NCBI RefSeq assembly: GCF_026155325.1
Contig: NZ_JAPFPW010000009.1
Coordinates: 90,680-154,679 of the forward strand
Length of the DNA stretch: 64,000 bases
Reading direction: 5' to 3'
Source of the DNA: Desulfobotulus pelophilus
GTDB lineage: Bacteria; Desulfobacterota; Desulfobacteria; Desulfobacterales; ASO4-4
The translations under genes and the position numbers were made by a program. The notes beneath the pieces are model-generated. The model was not told where the DNA came from. It did no database searches and saw nothing but the letters and a program-made list of their open reading frames with translations. This document shows, in pieces, positions 28,389 to 36,363 of this stretch. Within the stretch, counting starts at the first letter, position 1, and the number at the start of each line of letters is the position of its first letter.

Positions 28389-29743
28389 GCATACTCCTGT
28401 GATGATTCGTTTCCCTGTTTATCATATGCATAAATAACAGCGGCGGACATAGCAAGTAGAGTTAAGGGAAGGGCATGATAAAATACACCATCAATGAGTC
28501 CCAGAAAAAAATAAGCAACCCACAGTGCCTGACACGGGAGAAGGTACAGGTTGTATTGATTAAAAGAAGAAATTTTTTTGCCTTGTTTCCAGCAGACTGT
28601 GTAGAGCCAAGCGAGGATAGAGCAAAAGAAGATTGCTCCGGGAATACCCCACTCAGAGAGGGCCTGAAAAAAAAAGTTGTGAGGCTGTACAACATGCTGA
28701 ACATCGGGGTGCATACGGAATGCATCCGGTCCATAGCCGAAGGAAAGGCTGCCATAGGGATATGCGGTACTTTCCATTGCAATTTTCCAGAGATAGGTTC
28801 TTCCGGAGAGCAGATGTTCAAGAGAAGATGCTGTCCCAGTGCGTTCAAAAGCACTCATAATTCCTAATGAAGTATTCGTGACAGCAAAAAATGATGAAAA
28901 AAGAAGACCAAGGGACATAAAAAAAAGAGTCCAAAGGAAAAATCGCCATTTGTGAATTTTTCCTTGTACAAACATAATGATCCAAAAAAGACCTGCAGTC
29001 GCTGCAAGAATTCCTCCTCTGCTCCCACTCCAGAAAAGAAACGAAAAACCAAGGATTTGAACCAAAGAGAAGGAAATACGTATGGGAAGGTAACTCTTTT
29101 CACCCCATGCAATATGCAGCGCCCCAACGGAAGACAGTAAAACAATGGCAGTGACAAAATATCCAAAATGCCTAATATTGGTGAAATGAGGCATCATTAA
29201 AACCCAGTCGTAGTTTCTGGGATCTGGAATGATATTCCAATATATGATGATACCGCAGGCAAGCAGCACAAAACCTGCACTAACAATCATAAAACTCCAT
29301 GGGATCATTCTAGGTTGTCTGTGAAACACCATAGAGAGGATTGCCGTAAACAAAAGAAGAATGGTCCATTCTGTCTGTCGTATAAGAGAAATAGTGTAAA
29401 AGGAAGAGTTGAAAGCACAAACCCATCCCCATGCAAGCCAGGACACGATGAGTAGTTTTAGTTCATCAGAAATCTTCCATTGGAGTGGTTGGAAAAAATA
29501 TATTCCGATACTGATGATGATGAGCTGTAGGGACAGTACAGTGATACGGTAGTCGGCTGTGTTCCCCGTGTGGAAAAAAAACTGAAGGCCCAAGGGTAGA
29601 GTGAGGAGTCCGAGGAAGACAGGTATTGCTATTTTTTTTTGAGTCATTTCAGAAGCAAGATCGGAACAGTATGAAGTGAGATTCGATAATATAGCAAAGC
29701 CTTGCATAAATAGTCTTTTATTTTTTTTACAAGGTTTACTCAT
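28382..29743 (-). CDS. O-antigen ligase-like membrane protein (Wzy/WaaL/PglL type)
   Basis: Integral membrane protein of 453 residues with about ten to twelve spans and a large periplasmic loop. Family marks are FWSGSRGGILAA, SGRTYLWKIAME and QPHNFFFQALSEWG. Such proteins polymerise or ligate glycans to lipid A or, in the PglL/PilO branch, to pilin. The location two genes below an ABC exporter and in the pilA transcription unit suggests pilin glycosylation, but that is inference; an O-antigen role is possible. It overlaps the upstream TPR-like gene by 8 bases and the downstream gene by 7. Confidence 0.8.
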   Translation of the reverse strand: MSKPCKKNKRLFMQGFAILSNLTSYCSDLASEMTQKKIAIPVFLGLLTLPLGLQFFFHTGNTADYRITVLSLQLIIISIGIYFFQPLQWKISDELKLLIVSWLAWGWVCAFNSSFYTISLIRQTEWTILLLFTAILSMVFHRQPRMIPWSFMIVSAGFVLLACGIIIYWNIIPDPRNYDWVLMMPHFTNIRHFGYFVTAIVLLSSVGALHIAWGEKSYLPIRISFSLVQILGFSFLFWSGSRGGILAATAGLFWIIMFVQGKIHKWRFFLWTLFFMSLGLLFSSFFAVTNTSLGIMSAFERTGTASSLEHLLSGRTYLWKIAMESTAYPYGSLSFGYGPDAFRMHPDVQHVVQPHNFFFQALSEWGIPGAIFFCSILAWLYTVCWKQGKKISSFNQYNLYLLPCQALWVAYFFLGLIDGVFYHALPLTLLAMSAAVIYAYDKQGNESSQEYAW

Positions 29744-30584
29744 CTAATAACCCGCTAGTGGTATATACTCGCCCCCCCCGCATGATCAGCTTGCCGCCAT
29801 AGGGGTCTTCGGGCAGGCCTTTAAGCAGGCCTTCTGTGATCATATCTTCCCATGTTTCCGGATAGCTTTCGTTTTTTTCATGAAAGATACGAATACGTTC
29901 TTCGAGAAAATCCATGAGTTCAAAAGTTTGAAGTCGTCTTTGCATGTGCTGCAGAAAATGGGGATTTTGTGTTTCCTCAATGGATTGACGTAGAAGAAAG
30001 ATAGCGGGCTTATAGCTCTCATCACCCTCGGCGAGTTTTATGGCCATCATGGGCAGATAAGAAGGGGCATTTTTTTTGTCGGAGGCAATTCCCATATAAT
30101 GGGCTCCGCATGTGGCATCTCCTTGAAAATAAAGGCAGTTGAACCCTATGTAATAGGGAGGACGCCAGTCTTCGGCCCTGTGTTTCATGGCTTTTTCCAG
30201 AAGAATCCTAGCGGTTTTAAAATCTTTTAAATCCCATGATAGTATCATTACGGCAAATTGGTAAGGTTCCCAAAATCTGGGATCAAGATCGGTGATCCCT
30301 TCCACTGCGGATACGACGTAGTCTTGATGTCTTTTATCAATAATAACCCCGTGGCTGATTTCTTCTCCTAGGGTTGTGATGGTTTTCAGAAATATAAAGT
30401 TAGAAATAAGACCCTTGAACCGAAGACTCAGAGGCAGAAGAACTCCGGACGGGAGGGTATAGCCCACGGGACTGCCCTGAAACATATGAAGACGTTGGGT
30501 GTGGCTCCATTGCCAAGCCATGGAAAATCCTAAAATAAGGCAGCAGAAAAAAAAAACTTGTATAAGAACAGCCTTGATGTTCAT
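29736..30584 (-). CDS. TPR-like protein with N-terminal membrane anchor
   Basis: Protein of 282 residues with one N-terminal span (about residues 5-24) and a periplasmic helical region. The stretches DPRFWEPYQFAVMILSWDLKDFKTARILLEKAM and the following helices resemble degenerate tetratricopeptide repeats. The C-terminal third ends with a PEDPYGGKLIMR segment like the pilin-type DPWG/DPYG motif. It is coupled by ATGA to the ABC permease and overlaps the ligase-like gene. I do not recognise a named family; a scaffold or periplasmic adaptor role is inferred from the cassette. Confidence 0.7.
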   Translation of the reverse strand: MNIKAVLIQVFFFCCLILGFSMAWQWSHTQRLHMFQGSPVGYTLPSGVLLPLSLRFKGLISNFIFLKTITTLGEEISHGVIIDKRHQDYVVSAVEGITDLDPRFWEPYQFAVMILSWDLKDFKTARILLEKAMKHRAEDWRPPYYIGFNCLYFQGDATCGAHYMGIASDKKNAPSYLPMMAIKLAEGDESYKPAIFLLRQSIEETQNPHFLQHMQRRLQTFELMDFLEERIRIFHEKNESYPETWEDMITEGLLKGLPEDPYGGKLIMRGGRVYTTSGLLDE

Positions 30585-31405
30585 GCAAGCTCCCTTCTTT
30601 TGAAGAAAAAGGAGGCCATGAATAGCAGGATGGCGATGTAGCTCGCCGCATAGGCACTGATGGAAACCACGTAGGAAAAGGGCACAAGAATACCGTGAGC
30701 AGCTTGAGCCTTAAGATCAAATAGAGCCATGTTGGGAAAGACGTAACGTGAAATTTCTATGATAAGGAGGACAGGGCTGGACAGAGGGACGGCTTCTGTC
30801 GCAGTTTGCAGATAGCGGTACACTGTTTCAATATTTTCGCCCACAATATAGATTGATACACTGAAAAGAAGAGTCAGAAAGCCCGAGGAGCTGAAGGAAG
30901 CAAAAAAGATCACAATGGCGTTGATGAGGGCAAAGACCAGCCATTCACCAAGAATGGCCAGCAGAAAGGCGTCCACCCGGAAGTTTTGAAAAAAGCTGGA
31001 ATAGAAAAAGTTAGCCAAAAACATCCCGACCATCGCAAAAAATGCCAGAATGACGGTGGCAACCGTGATGAGCAACAGGATACCTGCGTATTTCCCAAGG
31101 ATATAATCGAAACGGCTTATGGGCTTGGCTAGAAGTACATAAATGGTTTTCCGTTCGAGATCTTTTGCCACAAGCTGGGGGCTTATGAAAAAAGAAATGA
31201 GAAGGCCTGCAAAGGTAAGGGCTGAAAGCATGAAGTCGCTGGCTACTTTATCCATATTTTGCCCGAAAAAACTAAGTACAGCCAGTCCGAGAATCATGAC
31301 AGAAAAGGAAAAGATAAAAATGCCATAAAGGGCGCGATCCCGTACACCTTCCTTGAATGTAATGCCTGCCAGGGCTTTCATTGAACTCCATGTTTCTTTT
31401 CTCAT
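30581..31405 (-). CDS. ABC-2 type transporter permease
   Basis: Integral membrane protein of 274 residues with about six spans, the ABC-2 permease pattern: short N-terminal amphipathic segment (ITFKEGVRDRALYG), then DLERKTIYVLLAKPISRFDYILGK in the coupling region. It partners with the ATPase encoded directly upstream (ATGA overlap). Permeases of this type export polysaccharides, lipids or peptides, or work in gliding and pilus-associated complexes. The substrate here is unknown. Confidence 0.85.
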   Translation of the reverse strand: MRKETWSSMKALAGITFKEGVRDRALYGIFIFSFSVMILGLAVLSFFGQNMDKVASDFMLSALTFAGLLISFFISPQLVAKDLERKTIYVLLAKPISRFDYILGKYAGILLLITVATVILAFFAMVGMFLANFFYSSFFQNFRVDAFLLAILGEWLVFALINAIVIFFASFSSSGFLTLLFSVSIYIVGENIETVYRYLQTATEAVPLSSPVLLIIEISRYVFPNMALFDLKAQAAHGILVPFSYVVSISAYAASYIAILLFMASFFFKRRELA

Positions 31406-32352
31406 ATTCTCATCCCTGATGCTGGGTTTGCGGATGTTCCGGAAATGGTATCGGAGAAGAGTTGCTCGAGGGAGGATGCGGGCTTTTCCAACCCCAGCAC
31501 AGAGATGGCTTCTTGCTCGCAGATACGCATGATTTCCATGAGATTTTCGGGTTGGCAGTGTATTCGGTAAAGTCCATTTTCTGTAGCTTCAACCTCAAAA
31601 GATCCGGATGTGGTCGGCTGGCGGCTGATCACTACATGCAAGAGGGAAGAAGACCCGAGTACTTCCGATCTACTGACGGTTTTCCGGATACATCCCTCAT
31701 GCAGGATGATGATACGGTCTGCCATGCGTTCCACATCATTGAGAATGTGGGAGCAAAAAAGGATAGTTTTTCCTTTTTTTTTGAGATCCAGCATGAGATC
31801 CAGCACCATTTTTCTACCTAGGGGATCGAGGCCGGACATGGGCTCGTCAAGGATGAGCAGGTCCGGGTCAGTCACCATGGCAAGGGCAAGGCCCGTGCGC
31901 TGTACCATGCCTTTTGAAAAAGTCCGCAGGCGTTTGTGGGCCATATGAGCTATGCCTGTGCTTTCAAGACAGGCCATGATACGTTCTTTCTGGATTCTTC
32001 TGGAAAAGTTCTGGTGAGAGAGACCAAAGGAGAGCAGTTCATCAGGCGTAAGGTGCTCGCTGTAGTAGGCGTTTTCAGGAAGGTAGCCGAGGTTGCGCCG
32101 GGATTCAGGCTGATCCGTAGAAAACCCTGCAATGGTGACGTTTCCGCTGCTTGGGCGGGTGAGCCCAAGGATGTGCTTCACTAGGGTAGTTTTGCCAGCG
32201 CCGTTGAGTCCGATGATGCCTAGGACCTCACCTCTGGCAATGGAAAGATGGATGTCCCTGAGTACAGGTGTTTTTTTTCGGATCAGGTTTTTTCCCTGAA
32301 TGTGCAGGTCCTTGCAGAGGGCGGTAATCCGGATGAGGTCGGTGTTGGCCAT
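31402..32352 (-). CDS. ABC transporter ATP-binding protein
   Basis: ATPase of 316 residues. Walker A is GLNGAGKTT, the signature region is TFSKGMVQRTGLALAM (a variant LSGGQ) and Walker B DLLILDEPMSGLDP, with a CcmA/NatA-like C-terminal extension of about 80 residues. The ATG at 32352 is chosen because GGAG lies six bases upstream; a longer in-frame start would run into the attenuator hairpin. It is the first gene after that hairpin in the pilA transcription unit, and drives the adjacent permease. Confidence 0.9.
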   Translation of the reverse strand: MANTDLIRITALCKDLHIQGKNLIRKKTPVLRDIHLSIARGEVLGIIGLNGAGKTTLVKHILGLTRPSSGNVTIAGFSTDQPESRRNLGYLPENAYYSEHLTPDELLSFGLSHQNFSRRIQKERIMACLESTGIAHMAHKRLRTFSKGMVQRTGLALAMVTDPDLLILDEPMSGLDPLGRKMVLDLMLDLKKKGKTILFCSHILNDVERMADRIIILHEGCIRKTVSRSEVLGSSSLLHVVISRQPTTSGSFEVEATENGLYRIHCQPENLMEIMRICEQEAISVLGLEKPASSLEQLFSDTISGTSANPASGMRI

Positions 32353-32368
32353 AAAATCTCCGAAGGGG

Positions 32369-32410
32369 AAAAAGACAGGGAATGTTTCCGTATCTGGAAG
32401 CATTCCCTGT
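32369..32410 (-). terminator. Intrinsic terminator/attenuator between pilA and the ABC cassette
   Basis: A perfect 10-bp stem, ACAGGGAATG (32375-32384) with CATTCCCTGT (32401-32410), extended by a TTCC/GGAA inner pairing, is followed on the minus strand by CTTTTTC. It should end most pilA transcripts while letting some enter the downstream genes. Confidence 0.85.
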
Positions 32411-32431
32411 TTGTGTATCAAGATTTAGTTA

Positions 32432-33004
32432 TTAGGAGCCAGCACCCATGTATTCATATGCAGGAGCGGTGCAGTTTGCAACAGCAGTAGAAATAGCTGA
32501 TGCTGGTTTTATAATTTGATAGTATCCTGAATTTCTTGAATCTATACAAAATTCAAGTCCTTCGCTGGTATTAGCCTTGGTAGATGTGCTTCTTAACCAG
32601 TAGAGAGCAGGGGTGCTGCCAGCAGCTGGTGTAAAAAAAGCGTTGATGGCTACGTTTTTGGAGGGTTCATATACGATATTGCCTGTTGCAGGAACAGCGC
32701 CAATCGTAATGCTTCTGCCGGTACCTGTGTCAAGGCCTGTGGCTGGAGTCACACCAGTCGTACCTGTAAGCTGAGTTGTGCCTCCACTATAAGGCAGCCT
32801 GTTCCATGTGGAAATGAAGGATTCAACTTCGGTCCGGACGCTGCGGATATCGCTGAGTGCCTGAGCGTTCATGCCGCGGGTGCGGTAAGCACTGAACTGG
32901 GGAATGGCGATTGCCGCCAAAATACCGATGATAGCGACAACAATCATCAGCTCTATCAGAGTAAAACCTTTCTGATTTTTCATTGCGTGAACACGACTTA
33001 ACAT
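32432..33004 (-). CDS. pilA: Type IV major pilin PilA
   Basis: Structural subunit of the type IV pilus. It has 190 residues: a 13-residue leader ending in Gly, prepilin peptidase site [21 protein letters not shown], Glu at mature position 5, an N-terminal hydrophobic helix, then a Thr/Gly/Ala-rich globular domain with two cysteines (EFCIDS and VANCTAP) positioned for the C-terminal disulfide loop. The ATG at 33004 has AAAGGAG six bases upstream; a second ATG seven codons later would shorten the leader. It is far longer than the roughly 60-residue pilins of Geobacter. A sigma-54 type promoter precedes it and an attenuator-like hairpin follows. Confidence 0.95.
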   Translation of the reverse strand: MLSRVHAMKNQKGFTLIELMIVVAIIGILAAIAIPQFSAYRTRGMNAQALSDIRSVRTEVESFISTWNRLPYSGGTTQLTGTTGVTPATGLDTGTGRSITIGAVPATGNIVYEPSKNVAINAFFTPAAGSTPALYWLRSTSTKANTSEGLEFCIDSRNSGYYQIIKPASAISTAVANCTAPAYEYMGAGS

Positions 33005-33085
33005 AAATTACTCCTTTCATGGAACCAGTTAATGGCTGTTTGCAGCCTTAAAAACCCTCGTGGGTTGTTTGCTTCCTTGATAGAA

Positions 33086-33102
33086 TGCACTGTCCATGCC
33101 AA
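33086..33102 (-). promoter_or_regulatory. Sigma-54 type promoter of pilA
   Basis: The minus strand reads TTGGCATGGACAGTGCA: GG and GC separated by exactly ten bases, with only two departures from TTGGCACGRNNNTTGCA. It lies 82 bases before the pilA start. RpoN with the activator PilR drives pilA in several proteobacteria. Confidence 0.75.
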
Positions 33103-33217
33103 GCCTGAATTTATTTCATTGTCTTTTGATTTTTCATGGGTTTTGATTGGGATTGAAGGCTGTTTGGAAAACGGCACAGCCGGAATAACAGCAGGGCTAT
33201 TTCTCTGTTACTCATTT

Positions 33218-33266
33218 TTGACAAAAAAAGTCACTTTTGCCCCATCGTGCTTGACAAAAAATGGCA
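33218..33266 (-). promoter_or_regulatory. Tandem upstream activator sites of pilA, candidate PilR boxes
   Basis: On the pilA coding strand TGACTTTTTTTGTCAA (33218-33233) and TGCCATTTTTTGTCAA (33251-33266) are 33 bp apart and 116-165 bp upstream of the -24 element, the usual distance for an enhancer. Two copies of nearly the same word lie upstream of pilC. Confidence 0.55.
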
Positions 33267-33306
33267 AGGTGCCAGTGCCTGTGACCATGCTGGACGCTGC
33301 AGGGTA

Positions 33307-34062
33307 TCAGTAGCGGTTCAGCTGCCGGATTTCCTCCAGCTGGGCTTCGTGGATGAAACGACTTAAGGCTTCCTCTCCTTCTGGCTTCATTTTGATGAAG
33401 TGCAGGCCGATAAGACCGGCTTTTTCGTTGAAAAGGGGGTTGATTCTGGCTATTTTAGCGGCGCAGGCCACTTTATCCATGGCAAGCCTGTCTCCTTCGG
33501 GGTAGCGTAGGGCCATGCCAAGGGTTACCTGCGTGCCAATTTCAAGGTTGAACAGGGGGTTGGTCCGGTTTTCAATTTTTTTGGGAACCACAAGGCCCAT
33601 TCCGCTGATGGAGAGGTCTAGAACAGAAAAATCTTTTCCGAATACGTACTCTTTTTCCTGCAGCAGCATTTTGGCAAAGAGTGAGAATTTTTTACCCGGA
33701 GACATGCGGAAAGCAGACCGGATGTTCACTTCGCACAGTCGTTTTTCATACTGGATGAATACCGCTTCTTCCGTAATCTGGGATGAAAGGGGGTAGTCCC
33801 TGCGGAACCCGGATACGGAACATTTCACTCCGTAACGTTTTTTTTGTTTTTTTTCATCGTATTTGAGGGTTGTTATGTGCATTTCCTCAAAGGAGGTGTT
33901 GGGAAGTATTTTGGGAGATGTCTGGGCTATGATCAGCACCCTTGCTGCCGTGTTCGTATCATAGATCATGGATGAACGTACTATGGGGGAAAGGGAGTTG
34001 AGGTTGAAAACCACATCTATTCCTGTTCCGGGTGTAAAAAAATTTTCCGGAGTATCCGTCAT
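33307..34062 (-). CDS. PilZ-domain protein
   Basis: Cytoplasmic protein of 251 residues. An N-terminal YcgR-like region of about 110 residues is followed by a PilZ domain with the cyclic-di-GMP contacts RSAFR (RxxxR) and DLSISG (DxSxxG). Such proteins tune motility or pilus function in response to c-di-GMP. The ribosome site is AGGATTT before ATG 34062. It lies directly upstream of the pilA promoter region in the same direction, but pilA has its own promoter. The c-di-GMP link is family knowledge; the target is not visible. Confidence 0.85.
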   Translation of the reverse strand: MTDTPENFFTPGTGIDVVFNLNSLSPIVRSSMIYDTNTAARVLIIAQTSPKILPNTSFEEMHITTLKYDEKKQKKRYGVKCSVSGFRRDYPLSSQITEEAVFIQYEKRLCEVNIRSAFRMSPGKKFSLFAKMLLQEKEYVFGKDFSVLDLSISGMGLVVPKKIENRTNPLFNLEIGTQVTLGMALRYPEGDRLAMDKVACAAKIARINPLFNEKAGLIGLHFIKMKPEGEEALSRFIHEAQLEEIRQLNRY

Positions 34063-34190
34063 GGGAAATCCTGATATGGGCTTTTATGGGTCGAATGGGC
34101 GAGCCGTACAGAAGGGCATTTGTTTTTATGGATGCCCAGTTTACAATGCTGTTACCGGAGACGTTTATTAATGTAGCACATAGTTTTCTT

Positions 34191-34214
34191 CCGGGTAAAG
34201 ATATCTTTACCCGG
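34191..34214. repeat. Perfect 24-base palindrome
   Basis: The half-site CCGGGTAAAGAT is repeated in perfect inverted order with no spacer. No T-run follows on either strand, so it is not a canonical terminator. It lies 130 bases upstream of the PilZ gene start, past the srkA end. Confidence 0.8.
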
Positions 34215-34263
34215 TCTGGATGAAAAACATCAGGAGAAGTTATTTCGTTTTTTTGCGCTGTTG

Positions 34264-34295
34264 CCGGGAAAAGGACAGTGCATCCCTTTTCCCGG
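34264..34295. repeat. Second hairpin with a related arm
   Basis: Arms CCGGGAAAAGG and CCTTTTCCCGG pair perfectly (11 bp) around a 10-base loop, 50 bases from the palindrome at 34191. The arm begins CCGGG(T/A)AAAG in both. It lies 32 bases past the srkA stop but has no U-tract. Confidence 0.75.
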
Positions 34296-34326
34296 TAGCG
34301 GTTCGTTCAGTGCGTGGACAGGTTTG

Positions 34327-35340
34327 TCATAGATCGGCAATAAAGTGAAAGGAAGGTCGTGTGGTCTCTGCTGACACGGTTCGATGCAGCTGTTGTTCCA
34401 GGTCTCTCAGTTCCTGACGCCAGAAAGCCCCTGTGCCCCATTCCGGAAAGGTTGCCGCAAAACGGGCATCTTTTTGCTGCCGCTGACACCAGGCAAGAAA
34501 ATAGATCTGCCGCATGGCGCGCAGGCCCTCCACAAGGGCCATGCTGCCTGTCGGAAGCTTTCGGAAGCTCTGGTAACCTTCCATCAGCAGATTGATTTCC
34601 CTTGGGCACTGAGTTGGTCGATCCGGGAGGAGAAGCCATAGGTCCTGTATGGCAGGACCGGTCATCATGTCGTCGAAATCAATCAGCAGCAGGCCTTCTC
34701 CGGGACGATGGAGTATGTTTTTACGGTGCAGGTCACCGTGCAGTCGTATGGAGGGCTGCCCTGTAAAAAGCTCCCGGATATTTTGCTGCAGGCGGGAGAC
34801 AAGAGTACGGAAGGAGTTCTGCATTTCCGCAGGCATTCCGCCGGATAGAAGGGTTCTGGCATCCCTGTCAAGGCTTCTGTCCGGGTGCAGACAAATACGA
34901 TGTTCCGCCCTGCCTGCAGCGGCCACATTGTGCAGGCGTCCGATGAGGCGGCCCAGTTGTTCCCAGTCCCGGTCTTCGCTGATATCCAGCTCCCGACCGG
35001 CCCGTTTGGGAAAAAGGGCGAAAAAAATGCCTCCCGTTTCCCCAAGGGTCTCTCCTGTGTGCAGGTACTGTGGAGCTACCACAGGGAGTTCGGCCCCATG
35101 GCAGTCCACAAGGAAACGATGCTCATCCTCAAGGGCGGGTCTTGTCCATCTCCCGGGGCGGTAAAATTTTACAATATGCCGTTTCCCTTCCATATCCTGC
35201 AGTTCATAGACCCGATTGATGTAACTGGGAAGGGGTGCCACAAGACCTGTGAAGCGAAGGTTGGTGGCCTTTTCCACGGCATGGAGAATGGGCTCGGGAG
35301 TCAGGTCACTGAAGGTCCATGGAGAATGGGGTTTTTGCAT
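34327..35340 (-). CDS. srkA: Stress response kinase SrkA/YihE-type
   Basis: Eukaryotic-like (choline/aminoglycoside kinase fold) Ser/Thr kinase of 337 residues. It has FSDLTPEPILHAVE at the N-terminus as in E. coli SrkA, a nucleotide-binding VKFYRPGRW, the catalytic loop RLHGDLHRKNIL, and the metal-binding IDFDDMMTGPAIQDLW. The E. coli protein is linked to survival under envelope and oxidative stress. A GAAAGG ribosome site precedes ATG 35340, 10 bases after trpS, so it is probably in one operon with trpS and the CCA-transferase fusion. Confidence 0.9.
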   Translation of the reverse strand: MQKPHSPWTFSDLTPEPILHAVEKATNLRFTGLVAPLPSYINRVYELQDMEGKRHIVKFYRPGRWTRPALEDEHRFLVDCHGAELPVVAPQYLHTGETLGETGGIFFALFPKRAGRELDISEDRDWEQLGRLIGRLHNVAAAGRAEHRICLHPDRSLDRDARTLLSGGMPAEMQNSFRTLVSRLQQNIRELFTGQPSIRLHGDLHRKNILHRPGEGLLLIDFDDMMTGPAIQDLWLLLPDRPTQCPREINLLMEGYQSFRKLPTGSMALVEGLRAMRQIYFLAWCQRQQKDARFAATFPEWGTGAFWRQELRDLEQQLHRTVSAETTRPSFHFIADL

Positions 35341-35349
35341 GCCAGCCTT

Positions 35350-36363
35350 TCAAATAAAAGGGATCAGTCCCGTTTTTTTTCGGATTTCTGCCAGAAAGGG
35401 GGCGGCAGTGCACCGGGCTTTTTCAGCACCCTCCTGAAGAATTTTTTCTGTTTTCGCCGGGTCCGCCAGCAGTTCTGCATACCGCTCCCTCGGTTCCTTC
35501 AGAAGTTCGTTGAGATGCTCGAAAAGAAGGGTTTTCATGTCGCCCCATCCGATGCCTTCGGCATAGCGGAGGCGGATGGTTTCGGCTTCTTCCTTACTGG
35601 CAAAGGCCTTGTATATTTCAAAAAGTGTGCATTCATCAGGGTTTTTGGGTTCCGATGGGGCCAGGGAATTGGTTTTGATTTTCATGATCAGCTTGCGCAG
35701 TTGTTTTTCCGGTAGAAAAAGAGGGATGGTATTGTCATAGCTTTTGGACATTTTTCTGCCGTCTATGCCGCTGAGCACGGCGGCCTTGTCATCCACTACG
35801 GCCTCGGGCATGGTAAATGTCTGGCCGAATATATGGTTGAAACGGCCCCCTATGTCCCTTGCCATCTCGATGTGCTGAATCTGATCTCTCCCCACGGGAA
35901 CCTTGCTGGCGTTGAACATGAGAATGTCGGCAGCCATCAGCACGGGGTAGCTGAAAAGGCCCATGGTGATGCCCTTGTCCGGATCGTTGGCCTTTTCTTC
36001 TTCATTAATTTGAACGGCGGCTTTGTAGGCATGGGCCCGGTTGAGGAGGCCTTTGGCTGTTACACAGGTCAGGATCCAGGTAAGTTCAGGAATTTCAGGT
36101 ATATCTGACTGACGATAAAAGGTTGCGTTGTCTGTGTCAAGGCCCAGAGCCAGCCATGTGGCCGCCACTTCCATGCGGGATGCGGCAACCCTTGCGGGTT
36201 CATGACACTTGATGAGAGAGTGGTAGTCCGCAAGAAAATAAAAGGCATCCATCTCCGGATTTTGGCTGGCCTCAATGGCGGGCCGGATGGCACCCACATA
36301 GTTGCCGAGATGGGGAGTTCCGGTGGTAGTAATTCCTGTAAGTATCCGTTTTTTTTCTGTCAT
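35350..36363 (-). CDS. trpS: Tryptophanyl-tRNA synthetase
   Basis: Class I synthetase of 337 residues that charges tRNA-Trp. It has the HIGH-type motif in [12 protein letters not shown], the conserved substrate-site segment [15 protein letters not shown], and KMSKS in [12 protein letters not shown]. The ATG overlaps the stop of the upstream gene by four bases, so translation is coupled to the CCA-transferase fusion. Full length and intact. Confidence 0.97.
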   Translation of the reverse strand: MTEKKRILTGITTTGTPHLGNYVGAIRPAIEASQNPEMDAFYFLADYHSLIKCHEPARVAASRMEVAATWLALGLDTDNATFYRQSDIPEIPELTWILTCVTAKGLLNRAHAYKAAVQINEEEKANDPDKGITMGLFSYPVLMAADILMFNASKVPVGRDQIQHIEMARDIGGRFNHIFGQTFTMPEAVVDDKAAVLSGIDGRKMSKSYDNTIPLFLPEKQLRKLIMKIKTNSLAPSEPKNPDECTLFEIYKAFASKEEAETIRLRYAEGIGWGDMKTLLFEHLNELLKEPRERYAELLADPAKTEKILQEGAEKARCTAAPFLAEIRKKTGLIPFI

